Below, piece by piece: positions 45,307 to 50,851 of a DNA stretch of 53,451 nt. The translations under genes were made by a program, and so were the position numbers. The DNA is from a virus. The notes below the pieces were generated by a model. That model had not been told where the DNA came from, searched no databases, and was given only the letters and a program-made list of their open reading frames with translations. The stretch lies in the IMG/VR virus record IMGVR_UViG_3300042987_003044, positions 1-53,451 of that record, one strand, 5' to 3'. The stretch's first letter is position 1, and each line of letters begins with the position of its first letter.

Positions 45307-45762
45307 CTATCCCGAATTTTTTTCTTCAATTAAATAAAAGTCATTTTCTAAAATTTTTTTTAAATAATTCTCATCCCACAGACTATAATAATCTGTTTTT
45401 GAGAGAATTTTTCTCATTTTTAACAAAAATTCGGAATTTTGATATAAAATTAAGTTATATTTTCCATTATTTGTCTGAACTCCATTGATAAAACTATCCT
45501 CATCCCTAAAATCATCGAAAAATTTATATTTTGGATATTTTTGATTCAGTTCAACAATTTTTTGATGAGCATAATTCAGGTCAATATGATTCTCAATTAT
45601 AAAAATAACGACACCAAACTCTTCATCTAGAGGTTTGATGTCGTTAATCGAACATTTTATTATTTTATAAGTATTTGCCTTTGCAAACGGACAAATCGAA
45701 TAACCGTTTAAATCTGGATGAGACTGTTGAATTCTTTGAATCCACTCGTCCAAATCCTTCAT
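45307..45762 (-). CDS. hypothetical 151-residue protein
   Basis: The start MKDLDEWIQRIQQSHPDLNG at 45762 is preferred over a longer frame because the 48-residue gene ends only 4 bp before it. The block NGYSICPFAKANTYKIIKCS contains a CPFA motif and a second Cys. It is followed by an alpha/beta pattern (EFGVVIFIIENHIDL, YAHQKIVELNQKYP, YNLILYQNSEFLLKM), which suggests a small globular enzyme-like fold. I do not recognise it further. Similar CPFAK proteins exist in cyanophages (from memory). It is AT-rich, like the structural genes. Confidence 0.5.
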   Translation of the reverse strand: MKDLDEWIQRIQQSHPDLNGYSICPFAKANTYKIIKCSINDIKPLDEEFGVVIFIIENHIDLNYAHQKIVELNQKYPKYKFFDDFRDEDSFINGVQTNNGKYNLILYQNSEFLLKMRKILSKTDYYSLWDENYLKKILENDFYLIEEKNSG

Positions 45763-45766
45763 ATAG

Positions 45767-45913
45767 TTATTTACCCTGTCCTCTGTACTTCTTTCGTGCC
45801 CCATTGCGAGATGAAGCGGCATACTTAGTACCACCACCATCTCCTTGACGAGATTTTTTAGGAGGACCAGGAATATAAGAGCTCTTGTTCAATCCAACTT
45901 TTGCTTTTGCCAT
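45767..45913 (-). CDS. 48-residue basic small protein
   Basis: A tiny, strongly basic protein: MAKAKVGLNKSSYIPGPPKK, then SRQGDGGGTKYAASSRNGAR and a KKYRGQGK end. Proteins of this type (PGPPKK, glycine-rich linker, ARKKYRGQG end) recur at this place in T4-like cyanophages. Composition suggests nucleic acid binding without a fold. A GGAGA Shine-Dalgarno overlaps the end of the preceding gene. It is followed 4 bp later by the 151-residue gene. Confidence 0.65.
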   Translation of the reverse strand: MAKAKVGLNKSSYIPGPPKKSRQGDGGGTKYAASSRNGARKKYRGQGK

Positions 45914-45916
45914 TTT

Positions 45917-46093
45917 TTAATCTCCTTTTATAATTTGTGTAGTTATTTCACTTGGATGTGGTGATCCATTTTGATAATATTCAACTGCCAGATCTTCAAG
46001 AATATCAAAATACTCAGTTTCCGTAAGATTTTGATATAGTACATTACCCTTATAAAGGATTGTGTACTTCTCACTGTGAATATCGTTAGTCAT
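45917..46093 (-). CDS. 58-residue small protein, paralogue of 46904-47083
   Basis: A small acidic protein: MTNDIHSEKYTILYKGNVLY, then QNLTETEYFDILEDLAVEYY. The pattern K/R-Y-x-I-Y/L-x-K-x-x-x-L-Y-x-x-L-T-x-x-E is shared with the 59-residue protein encoded 0.8 kb upstream, so the two appear to be paralogues. Such short beta-beta-alpha proteins are frequent in cyanophages and have no known role. It starts 4 bp after the glycosyltransferase stop codon. Confidence 0.55.
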   Translation of the reverse strand: MTNDIHSEKYTILYKGNVLYQNLTETEYFDILEDLAVEYYQNGSPHPSEITTQIIKGD

Positions 46094-46097
46094 TCAA

Positions 46098-46856
46098 TTA
46101 AATGATTCTTGTTTTTTCGTGACCGACTCTAATACGAGGATCGCACCAGATTTCAAATCCTGCTTCCTTTGCATCCAAACAGAAACTCACATCCTCTCCA
46201 CACATATCCTGAACTTCTCCTGATTCAAAAACTTGCATCTTTGGAGCAAACCAAGGATATTTCATTTCAGAATGCTCAAATACACCGTGCTTAATGAGAA
46301 GCCATCCAAATCCAGTATAGTCGACTGTAAATGGTTTTTTACGCTTACTCATGGTTTCAAGAGTTTCGTGATTCATGACGCCGCCATTACCACGGAAATC
46401 ATCCTCATCTAACCAGTGTGCAACAGAGGTTGTCATACCATCTTCCGTACAATACCAACCTGCCGCAATGTCCTTATCCATAAGAACAAGTTGATAGAAT
46501 TTTTCGGTATTGAATACAATATCCGAATCAATCCAAAGTTGATAATCGTAATTCAGTTTTCCATCCCATGGAATCTGATCTGGACCTCTAAGTACATTTG
46601 CTCCAAGACACTTGCAACGAGCAAAATTTACCATTGAAGAATAATCTTGGGAAATTTGAATGCTTGCACCAGACTGGACCAAATCAAAGCATAACTGAAC
46701 AAAATTCTTAAGGTAGGTATATGATACTCCTCTACCAGGAAGACAAAAGACAATGCTTTTGCCTCTGATCATTTCTCTTGCCAAATTATAATCCCATTCT
46801 TCAATTGAGGTAGAAGATGTGGGTGCCTTTGCTTTTACAGTAAATCCTTTTGCCAT
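46098..46856 (-). CDS. GT-A type glycosyltransferase
   Basis: A 252-residue protein with the GT-A fold pattern. It has an N-terminal nucleotide-binding strand (SIVFCLPGRGVSYTYLKNFV), the metal-binding DxD motif in YDYQLWIDSDIVFN (about residues 104-117), and an acceptor/catalytic region GWYCTEDGMTTSVAHWLDED. It ends with GEDVSFCLDAKEAGFEIWCD, which matches the E-D-x-x-F-C motif of family 2-like transferases. It may modify phage DNA, virion or host surface sugars; the substrate is unknown. It has its own sigma70-type promoter, unlike the virion genes next to it, so it is probably made early. Confidence 0.75.
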   Translation of the reverse strand: MAKGFTVKAKAPTSSTSIEEWDYNLAREMIRGKSIVFCLPGRGVSYTYLKNFVQLCFDLVQSGASIQISQDYSSMVNFARCKCLGANVLRGPDQIPWDGKLNYDYQLWIDSDIVFNTEKFYQLVLMDKDIAAGWYCTEDGMTTSVAHWLDEDDFRGNGGVMNHETLETMSKRKKPFTVDYTGFGWLLIKHGVFEHSEMKYPWFAPKMQVFESGEVQDMCGEDVSFCLDAKEAGFEIWCDPRIRVGHEKTRII

Positions 46857-46878
46857 AAGTTAATAATACTATTTCAAT

Positions 46879-46907
46879 ATCATACAATATTATATAGTTC
46901 TTGTCAA
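46879..46907 (-). promoter_or_regulatory. sigma70-type promoter of the glycosyltransferase
   Basis: On the minus strand, TTGACA (46902-46907), 17 bp, TATGAT (46879-46884), ending 22 bp before the ATG. The -35 box contains the stop codon of the upstream 59-residue gene. It is a near-consensus host-type promoter. Confidence 0.8.
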
Positions 46908-47083
46908 CCTGCCTTCCGTGAGAAAATCTCTTTATAATTCAAATCTTCCTTATTCGCATTGCCAAAAATACTTATAAAATTGTTCAGCATTTTCCAGGTT
47001 TTTTCAAACTCACTTTTAGTCAGGGAATGATACAAACATTTATTTTTTAAGTAAATATCATATCTTTTTTCATTCTTCATCAT
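46904..47083 (-). CDS. 59-residue small protein, paralogue of 45917-46093
   Basis: A small basic protein starting MMKNEKRYDIYLKNKCLYHS, with LTKSEFEKTWKMLNNFIS following. It is similar in pattern to the 58-residue protein downstream of the glycosyltransferase. The start could be either of two adjacent ATGs (47083 or 47080). It overlaps the end of the AbrB-like gene. Function is unknown. Confidence 0.55.
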   Translation of the reverse strand: MMKNEKRYDIYLKNKCLYHSLTKSEFEKTWKMLNNFISIFGNANKEDLNYKEIFSRKAG

Positions 47084-47246
47084 ATTCTCTTAAAATAACT
47101 TCATTGGATTCGATTGCAAATTTAATCTGCGTATCCTCATACCAAGAAGCTTCATTCATAATCCATTCAGGAATTACTAAGTAGTATTCCCCAGATATTG
47201 GGTCGACTCCTATAGATCTAATTTCATCACCGAATTTTTTTTTCAT
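47070..47246 (-). CDS. AbrB/MazE-like small protein
   Basis: A 58-residue protein. Its pattern (VDPISGEYYLVIPEWIMNEA, SWYEDTQIKFAIESNEVILR) follows the swapped-hairpin AbrB/MazE antitoxin fold, in which a short strand, a loop, an IPxxI/V helix, WYEDT and IKxxxExxEVIL strands make a dimeric DNA-binding domain. The match is of pattern only. If correct it could be a transcription regulator. It is the last AT-rich gene before the compositional change. No clear toxin partner is next to it; the 59-residue gene overlaps its end. Confidence 0.5.
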   Translation of the reverse strand: MKKKFGDEIRSIGVDPISGEYYLVIPEWIMNEASWYEDTQIKFAIESNEVILREYDEE

Positions 47247-47455
47247 CTCTGTTTTATGCGATCCTTTTTTTCTTTTTTTATATAGCGAAAATTTTTTTTT
47301 ATATTCGTGTTATGTAAAGGTCGCTTGGGTAACACTTTGTAGGTTAGGGGAGGTTGGGTTTTTATAAACCGCGCCCGGCGACGTTATAACAAACCCCCCA
47401 CAATTAACTGCCATATCACGAACGAATAAGGGGGCAGAGATGCCCCCGATAAGTG
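47247..47455. other. intergenic boundary between AT-rich and GC-rich halves
   Basis: A 209-bp stretch without a convincing gene. Its left part is almost pure A/T with long T runs (47255-47310); the right part is G/C-rich with several G or C tracts (47340-47400). No promoter is certain. The terminator hairpin at 47430-47447 lies at its right end. It marks the junction of two DNA segments of different composition. Confidence 0.6.
47430..47447 (-). terminator. G/C-rich hairpin at the end of the accessory region
   Basis: A perfect 6-bp stem (GGGGGC with GCCCCC) and a 6-nt loop lie 9 bp after the stop of the last accessory gene. On the minus strand it is followed by TTATTCG, a weak T tract. It probably ends transcription of the cassette region before the AbrB-like gene. 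Confidence 0.5.
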
Positions 47456-47638
47456 TCAATTACCCATCGCTTCTTTCAGAGCATAATATGCTGCCATCCA
47501 ATGTTTCGCGTCAGCAACGTTGCCCTTTGTGCTCTCATCACATGCCAGGCAAAGTACAGCGGTGCTAATAGTGCTCCACTTACCATTTGGAAGTGTAACA
47601 GTGGTGAGAGTTTGAAAATTGTTGAGAGTAGCAGTCAT
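47456..47638 (-). CDS. 60-residue hypothetical protein
   Basis: The start MTATLNNFQTLTTVTLPNGK at 47638 is taken because the upstream gene ends at 47676. The protein has WSTISTAVLCLACDESTKGN with two cysteines and a helical end (AKHWMAAYYALKEAMGN). I do not recognise it. No strong Shine-Dalgarno is visible. It lies downstream of the 54-residue gene and is probably co-transcribed from the cassette promoter at 47863. Confidence 0.5.
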   Translation of the reverse strand: MTATLNNFQTLTTVTLPNGKWSTISTAVLCLACDESTKGNVADAKHWMAAYYALKEAMGN

Positions 47639-47675
47639 CGGAGTTGTAGTAAAAAAGAGGAGGAAAAAGCGGTTC

Positions 47676-47840
47676 CTAATTAGCGAAAGTCTTAGAGTAT
47701 TGACCAGCGATGATAGCAGCAGGAACGCCCCAGTGAACATAAGCGGAAGGGCGGGAACCATTCTTCAACTGATCTGCGCGGGAGATCCACTTAATCTGGC
47801 GGGTCTGCAGATCGGAGCACATAGCAAGCGGGAAGCGCAT
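47676..47840 (-). CDS. 54-residue hypothetical protein
   Basis: A small protein: MRFPLAMCSDLQTRQIKWIS, then RADQLKNGSRPSAYVHWGVP and AAIIAGQYSKTFAN. It is directly downstream of an operator-promoter cassette (-10 TAGACT at 47863-47868). The leader CAGTTCAAAC (47848-47857) is shared with the 53-residue gene at 48268, whose start context CCGATGCGCT is also the same. No known family was recognised. Confidence 0.55.
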   Translation of the reverse strand: MRFPLAMCSDLQTRQIKWISRADQLKNGSRPSAYVHWGVPAAIIAGQYSKTFAN

Positions 47841-47862
47841 CGGGTTTGTTTGAACTGATAGA

Positions 47863-47922
47863 AGTCTACTGGGTCAGGGGGCAGGAAGCGCCCCCTAGTG
47901 TGCCAGTTCAGCGATTGGCACC
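47863..47922 (-). promoter_or_regulatory. operator-promoter cassette 1
   Basis: Inverted repeat at 47899-47922 (TGGCACA proximal, GGTGCCA distal; 13 of 14 arm bases fit) and -10 TAGACT at 47863-47868, with 30 bp between. A G-run and C-run flank the weak -35. The repeat overlaps the last codons and stop of the signal-peptide gene. Confidence 0.6.
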
Positions 47923-48072
47923 CGGCAGGTCGCCGCACTCTGCAGCGGTGCCGCCTTGACGGTGACAGTATTCAGTCGCCTCCGCTTCCTGCCAATCCCA
48001 TACCGTAGCGGCGGCAGATTGTGCAAACTGGCAACCAACCCAGAGAGTCAGAAAAGCAGCAAGGATTTTCAT
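47908..48072 (-). CDS. small secreted protein with signal peptide
   Basis: The start MKILAAFLTLWVGCQFAQSA at 48072 gives a classical signal peptide: a lysine, a hydrophobic core LAAFLTLWVG, and a likely cleavage site after AQSAAA. The mature part is only about 32 residues (VWDWQEAEATEYCHRQGGTA then AECGDLPGANR) with two cysteines that could form a disulphide in the periplasm. The Cys in the hydrophobic core is not in a clear lipobox. No known family. A periplasmic phage effector is possible (inference). It follows the 53-residue gene by 34 bp. Confidence 0.6.
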   Translation of the reverse strand: MKILAAFLTLWVGCQFAQSAAATVWDWQEAEATEYCHRQGGTAAECGDLPGANR

Positions 48073-48106
48073 GGTGATGATAATGAAGTGTTCGGAGAAG
48101 TAAGAA

Positions 48107-48268
48107 TCAGCGACCGTTGGAATAGGAACCGAGGATGATACCGTTGAGGCGAACCTCAGCGTAACCAAACTCCTCAGAAAGGTCCAGACAGAGATCCCAT
48201 GCGCGACCCTCATCATGGGTCGATTCGCCTTCATAAGGGGCGGAGGGAACGTGAACTTCGTAGCGCAT
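48107..48268 (-). CDS. 53-residue hypothetical protein
   Basis: A small acidic protein: MRYEVHVPSAPYEGESTHDE, GRAWDLCLDLSEEFGYAEVR, LNGIILGSYSNGR. The strand-helix-strand pattern suggests a ferredoxin-like half or a small ubiquitin-size fold. Function is unknown. It is immediately downstream of the cassette with the best -10 (TATACT at 48291-48296) and shares the leader and start context with the gene at 47840. It is a likely early, host-takeover-type small protein by context only. Confidence 0.6.
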   Translation of the reverse strand: MRYEVHVPSAPYEGESTHDEGRAWDLCLDLSEEFGYAEVRLNGIILGSYSNGR

Positions 48269-48290
48269 CGGTGTCGTTTGAACTGAGATC

Positions 48291-48350
48291 AGTATAGGGG
48301 GTTGGCGGGGGGCATCGCTGCCCCCATGTGCCAGAGGTCAGACCGTCACC
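48291..48350 (-). promoter_or_regulatory. operator-promoter cassette 2
   Basis: Repeat 48327-48350 (TGGCACA proximal half exact, distal half degenerate) and -10 TATACT at 48291-48296, 30 bp apart. The -35 region AGCGAT is poor and lies inside a GGGGGC/GCCCCC palindrome, so activation by a bound protein would make sense. Confidence 0.65.
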
Positions 48351-48433
48351 CTCCAACCACAGCGGGGGCAGGAAGGATGCCCGCCACAGGGGCAGGAAGC
48401 GGCAAGGGTCAGGGGATCATTGGAGCGGATCAT
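48338..48433 (-). CDS. 31-residue zinc-binding-like microprotein
   Basis: A tiny frame with four cysteines in the last half: SCPCGGHPSCPRCGWRVTV (C14, C16, C22, C25). The CPC...CPRC pattern is a zinc knuckle or rubredoxin-like site. It has its own cassette promoter (TACAAT -10, 25 bp upstream), and its stop codon lies in the next operator, so the space from promoter to promoter is just one gene. These points make it more credible than its size suggests. No homologue is known to me. Confidence 0.5.
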   Translation of the reverse strand: MIRSNDPLTLAASCPCGGHPSCPRCGWRVTV

Positions 48434-48457
48434 TGAGCGTTCTTGTGAACTGAGAGT

Positions 48458-48516
48458 ATTGTAGAGGCAAAGGGGAGGGAGAAACCCTCCGCTGTGCCAC
48501 TTAGTTGGTTGGCACA
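48458..48516 (-). promoter_or_regulatory. operator-promoter cassette 3
   Basis: A perfect repeat at 48493-48516 (TGTGCCA-N10-TGGCACA) and -10 TACAAT at 48458-48463, 29 bp apart. A GGAGGG/CCCTCC palindrome surrounds the -35 position. Confidence 0.65.
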
Positions 48517-48522
48517 GTCTGA

Positions 48523-48672
48523 TTAGAAGTCGATAGCATCGGCGCTAGGTTCTGCAGCATAGGAAGCGTCAAATTCAGAATCAACCCCAGAACTAATAGT
48601 TTCAAGAATTTGGAGAATTTCGCTACCGGTAGAACCTTGACGCAGGAGCGAAACAAGAACATCGCGGGACAT
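48523..48672 (-). CDS. 49-residue acidic hypothetical protein
   Basis: The start MSRDVLVSLLRQGSTGSEIL at 48672 is preferred to an upstream in-frame ATG that would lie in the promoter region. The protein is helical at the N-terminus (LLRQGSTGSEILQILETI) and acidic at the end (EPSADAIDF). Short proteins with an LLRQGxTGxEILQIL pattern occur in cyanophages (from memory). Function is unknown. A degenerate operator half (48729-48735) lies upstream. Confidence 0.55.
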   Translation of the reverse strand: MSRDVLVSLLRQGSTGSEILQILETISSGVDSEFDASYAAEPSADAIDF

Positions 48673-48684
48673 AATGCAGAAAAA

Positions 48685-48735
48685 AGAATAGGGTTTGCTG
48701 GGTGTCTTTAGGGCGCATCCCATTCCCTTGTGTCA
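48685..48735 (-). promoter_or_regulatory. degenerate cassette upstream of the 49-residue gene
   Basis: Only the proximal half-site TGACACA (48729-48735) is clear and the distal half is lost. A TATTCT -10-like hexamer is at 48685-48690, but the spacing is about 38 bp rather than 29-31. It may be decayed or of different type. Confidence 0.3.
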
Positions 48736-48740
48736 GTTAA

Positions 48741-48935
48741 TCAGGCAGGGCAGAGATTGGATTCCATGTTCACCGTCATGACTTTGCATCGGGAGTAATC
48801 GTAACCCTCATTCTCCTCCAGATAGATGGAATAAGCATTAGCAGTGGAGAAGCAATCAAACAGCTTCAGGGAGTTGAAGTCTTCACGTTCATAATCCCAA
48901 CCACCGATCACAGCGTAGACTTTAACCATTTGCAT
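48741..48935 (-). CDS. 64-residue hypothetical protein
   Basis: The start is MQMVKVYAVIGGWDYEREDF at 48935, or MVKVYAV at 48929. The pattern VYAVIGGWDYE...LKLFDCFSTANAYSIYLEE is a known-looking small cyanophage type: a beta strand, a conserved GGWDYE loop, an FDC motif and a helix. Function is unknown. It is driven by a cassette with -10 CATACT at 48963-48968, and the leader CAGATCAAACGAAACG resembles those of the genes at 48268 and 47840. Confidence 0.6.
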   Translation of the reverse strand: MQMVKVYAVIGGWDYEREDFNSLKLFDCFSTANAYSIYLEENEGYDYSRCKVMTVNMESNLCPA

Positions 48936-48962
48936 TTGAGGCGTTTCGTTTGATCTGTACGT

Positions 48963-49022
48963 AGTATGGCAGCAAACGGGGACCATTACAAGCCCCCTTG
49001 TGCCACCTTTTCAACTGGCACA
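48963..49022 (-). promoter_or_regulatory. operator-promoter cassette 4
   Basis: A perfect repeat at 48999-49022 (TGTGCCA-N10-TGGCACA), 7 bp, -35 TTGTAA (48986-48991), 17 bp, -10 CATACT (48963-48968). The repeat covers the stop codon of the ligase-like gene. Confidence 0.75.
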
Positions 49023-49907
49023 CTGAAAGCGGCCGCTGTTGAAATTGTGATAGGAAAAGACCTCACGATTGACCAGTTTGAACATACCAAACTGATTGGA
49101 GAGAACGTAACCCTCAGCATCGATTCTGTCGTGCCCGATGTAAGCGGCAGGACCATCATTGCGGCAGAGGTAGAGGCAATCCTCTTTGATCGACTTCACC
49201 AGTTTCCAGAATCGGATCAGGTTAGCATCACAATCAAATGCATCATCCTCAACATCACGACCCTCACGAATGCAGGCGTTAAGTTGTTGCTTCAGTTTGA
49301 CCGCTTCCTTATCAGTTGCGAAGGTGACAGTTTGTGCCATTTGGCGGGCAAACTTTACCACTTCCTCAACATCAGCGAACGATTCCTGATTGTACAGGAT
49401 CGATGCATTCGGTTTCACGAACTTCACCGTGTCGGTGTCATTCCAGATTGCACGATCAGGGTATGCTTGAGCATCGCGCAGATCACTCTCAGCATAATAG
49501 CAAGTGTGCGGAGCGATGATAATTTTCTGAGAAACTACCTCAGGGAACTGATACGTAATCAGGTTAGAAGTGTATTCGGTAGATCCACCAAACCCGATGA
49601 AATCACCCTGATAGATGGTCTCAAATCGGGGCAGATAATCGAAGCAAGCATGAAGAATGTCTGCAACGTTGCCCTCATAGAAGAGATCAATCTCTTCATG
49701 ATTGTGGGCAATTCGGATTTTCTTCTTGTTAAAGACTGCCTTGGTTCCTACAAAGAACTCACCGTTGGCAGGATCAATTCCCCACACGATTGCGGGTGCT
49801 CCGTCAATCTTAACGGACAGATTGCCAGGTTCAGCGAACCAATCCAGAACGGTAAGATCACCGTTCAGGATGCAGTCTTCGGGGTGTTCCAGGTGAGTGT
49901 TTTTCAT
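49011..49907 (-). CDS. ligase-like nucleotidyltransferase family protein
   Basis: A 298-residue protein, by far the largest of the accessory region. The start THLEHPEDCILNG and the block SVKIDGAPAIVWGIDPANGE, then FFVGTKAVFNKK match a cyanophage family (DUF6267-like, from memory). KIDGAP (K33) has the form of motif I (KxDG) of ATP/GTP-dependent ligases and capping enzymes. YQGDFIGF (about 99-106) could be motif III, and DTVKFVKPN (about 159-167) motif V. The C-terminal half is helical and acidic. Activity is not proven: it could join or adenylate nucleic acid or be an inactive relative. The -10 box lies only 6 bp before the ATG, so the message may be leaderless. Confidence 0.6.
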   Translation of the reverse strand: MKNTHLEHPEDCILNGDLTVLDWFAEPGNLSVKIDGAPAIVWGIDPANGEFFVGTKAVFNKKKIRIAHNHEEIDLFYEGNVADILHACFDYLPRFETIYQGDFIGFGGSTEYTSNLITYQFPEVVSQKIIIAPHTCYYAESDLRDAQAYPDRAIWNDTDTVKFVKPNASILYNQESFADVEEVVKFARQMAQTVTFATDKEAVKLKQQLNACIREGRDVEDDAFDCDANLIRFWKLVKSIKEDCLYLCRNDGPAAYIGHDRIDAEGYVLSNQFGMFKLVNREVFSYHNFNSGRFQCAS

Positions 49908-49913
49908 GCTTTT

Positions 49914-49972
49914 AGTATGGCACGGATTCGGGGGATCTGGGGGAACCGTGTGTCAGTTCCCCGAATGTCACA
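49914..49972 (-). promoter_or_regulatory. operator-promoter cassette 5
   Basis: Repeat 49949-49972 (TGTGACA-N10-TGACACA), 29 bp to -10 CATACT (49914-49919). The G-run/C-run pairing here lies in the repeat and its flank (GGGGAAC with GTTCCCC). The -10 is 6 bp from the ATG at 49907. Confidence 0.65.
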
Positions 49973-49975
49973 AGG

Positions 49976-50299
49976 TCAGTTCAGGCGCATACCACTGAAG
50001 AACGGAATTGCACCGCCATTCGGTACAGTCACAAACCAATTGAAGTCCTTTTGAAATACACGCTCACCGTCAATTCCATGAACGGCAAGAATAGCATTCA
50101 GGCGGGATTTGGTCGTCTTGGTCTGATGATTGCCGTCGAACAGTTGAATCCAGCACGAACCAATCTTAGCGATCAGGTTACCATGCAGGAACACTTCTGC
50201 CACTTGAGCAGCACCATCCCAACACACTTGAGTGTTACCAGAGCACCAATTCTTAGCGTTGGTGATAGCATCGTTCATTTGGCGTTCGATGACACGCAT
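49976..50299 (-). CDS. 107-residue conserved phage protein
   Basis: The start MRVIERQMNDAITNAKNWCS at 50299 has a clear Shine-Dalgarno (GAGG, 10 bp before) and lies just after the cassette promoter; a longer frame would run into the promoter. Conserved-looking blocks are VFLHGNLIAKIG, WIQLFDGNHQTKTTKSRLNA and the C-terminal GERVFQKDFNWFV...SGMRLN. Proteins of this pattern are common in cyanophages and other phages and have no known function. The protein is beta-rich and basic. Confidence 0.65.
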   Translation of the reverse strand: MRVIERQMNDAITNAKNWCSGNTQVCWDGAAQVAEVFLHGNLIAKIGSCWIQLFDGNHQTKTTKSRLNAILAVHGIDGERVFQKDFNWFVTVPNGGAIPFFSGMRLN

Positions 50300-50324
50300 T
50301 TGCGAATTCCTCAGCAACAAACGT

Positions 50325-50384
50325 AGTATGGCAGCAAACGGGGGGCATCGCAACCCCCCTTGTGCCACCTATTCGACTGTCACA
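50325..50384 (-). promoter_or_regulatory. operator-promoter cassette 6
   Basis: Repeat 50361-50384 (TGTGACA-N10-TGGCACA), 7 bp, -35 TTGCGA (50348-50353), 17 bp, -10 CATACT (50325-50330). Six Gs and six Cs flank the -35 exactly. A leader with GAGG follows. Confidence 0.75.
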
Positions 50385-50584
50385 CTCTCCACCAGTTCCT
50401 GAATGACATCCTCATCATACACATTGGCGATCTCATTTAGAACATCTTCCTCACCCATGTGATACATGTTCTCACAGATGGTATCATACACGAACTGCTC
50501 CAAACATTTCGTGTCCATGTCATCTACACATCGCTCAGCGTAGAGTTCAACGAGTTGGTTGAGTTGTTGGGTGGTGAGAGTCAT
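50369..50584 (-). CDS. 71-residue acidic hypothetical protein
   Basis: The start MTLTTQQLNQLVELYAERCV at 50584 is chosen because the upstream gene ends at 50589. The protein is helical and acidic (DDMDTKCLEQFVYDTICENM, EEDVLNEIANVYDEDVIQEL, ending VESVTVE). The final VTVE is encoded by the left arm of the next operator. It is the last gene of an eight-gene coupled operon. Function is unknown; the composition suggests a protein-binding role. Confidence 0.6.
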   Translation of the reverse strand: MTLTTQQLNQLVELYAERCVDDMDTKCLEQFVYDTICENMYHMGEEDVLNEIANVYDEDVIQELVESVTVE

Positions 50585-50588
50585 AATT

Positions 50589-50849
50589 TCAGAAATTAAG
50601 TGATTTAATGTTGAGAAAAACCATCTGAAGAGGTTCACCGTTCACATGAAAGAACACATAGTTTTTGTGAACTTCAATGTCACCATCTACAGTGGAGAGA
50701 TCAACATAATCCTGCCCATCATTGTCGGAAATGTAAGGATTGTCGTCCGTATCATACCCTACAAAGTATAGAGTATCATTCACAGATACTGCATAAGAAT
50801 CAGAAAGCAGATCGTGAAATTGATTGAGAGTGATAGTAGTGTTGGTCAT
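50589..50849 (-). CDS. 86-residue beta-rich hypothetical protein
   Basis: MTNTTITLNQFHDLLSDSYA followed by VSVNDTLYFVGYDTDDNPYI, then DYVDLSTVDGDIEVHKNYVF and FHVNGEPLQMVFLN: a short helix then at least five beta strands, acidic loops. I do not recognise it. It is 2 bp from the preceding gene and 4 bp from the next, within the coupled operon from the cassette at 52119. Confidence 0.6.
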   Translation of the reverse strand: MTNTTITLNQFHDLLSDSYAVSVNDTLYFVGYDTDDNPYISDNDGQDYVDLSTVDGDIEVHKNYVFFHVNGEPLQMVFLNIKSLNF

Positions 50850-50851
50850 AA

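Noticed and set aside
45298-45323. Hairpin-like sequence with T-run on the plus strand after the 151-residue gene
   Set aside because: The stem is only 4-5 bp with a G-T pair. The T-run lies on the plus side, where no transcript ends; it is explained by the AT-rich end of the gene.
48966-50054. 362-codon plus-strand frame opposite the ligase-like gene and its neighbour
   Set aside because: It runs through two cassettes, the ligase-like gene and part of the 107-residue gene. Its translation shows no recognisable pattern, whereas the minus-strand protein has clear family motifs.
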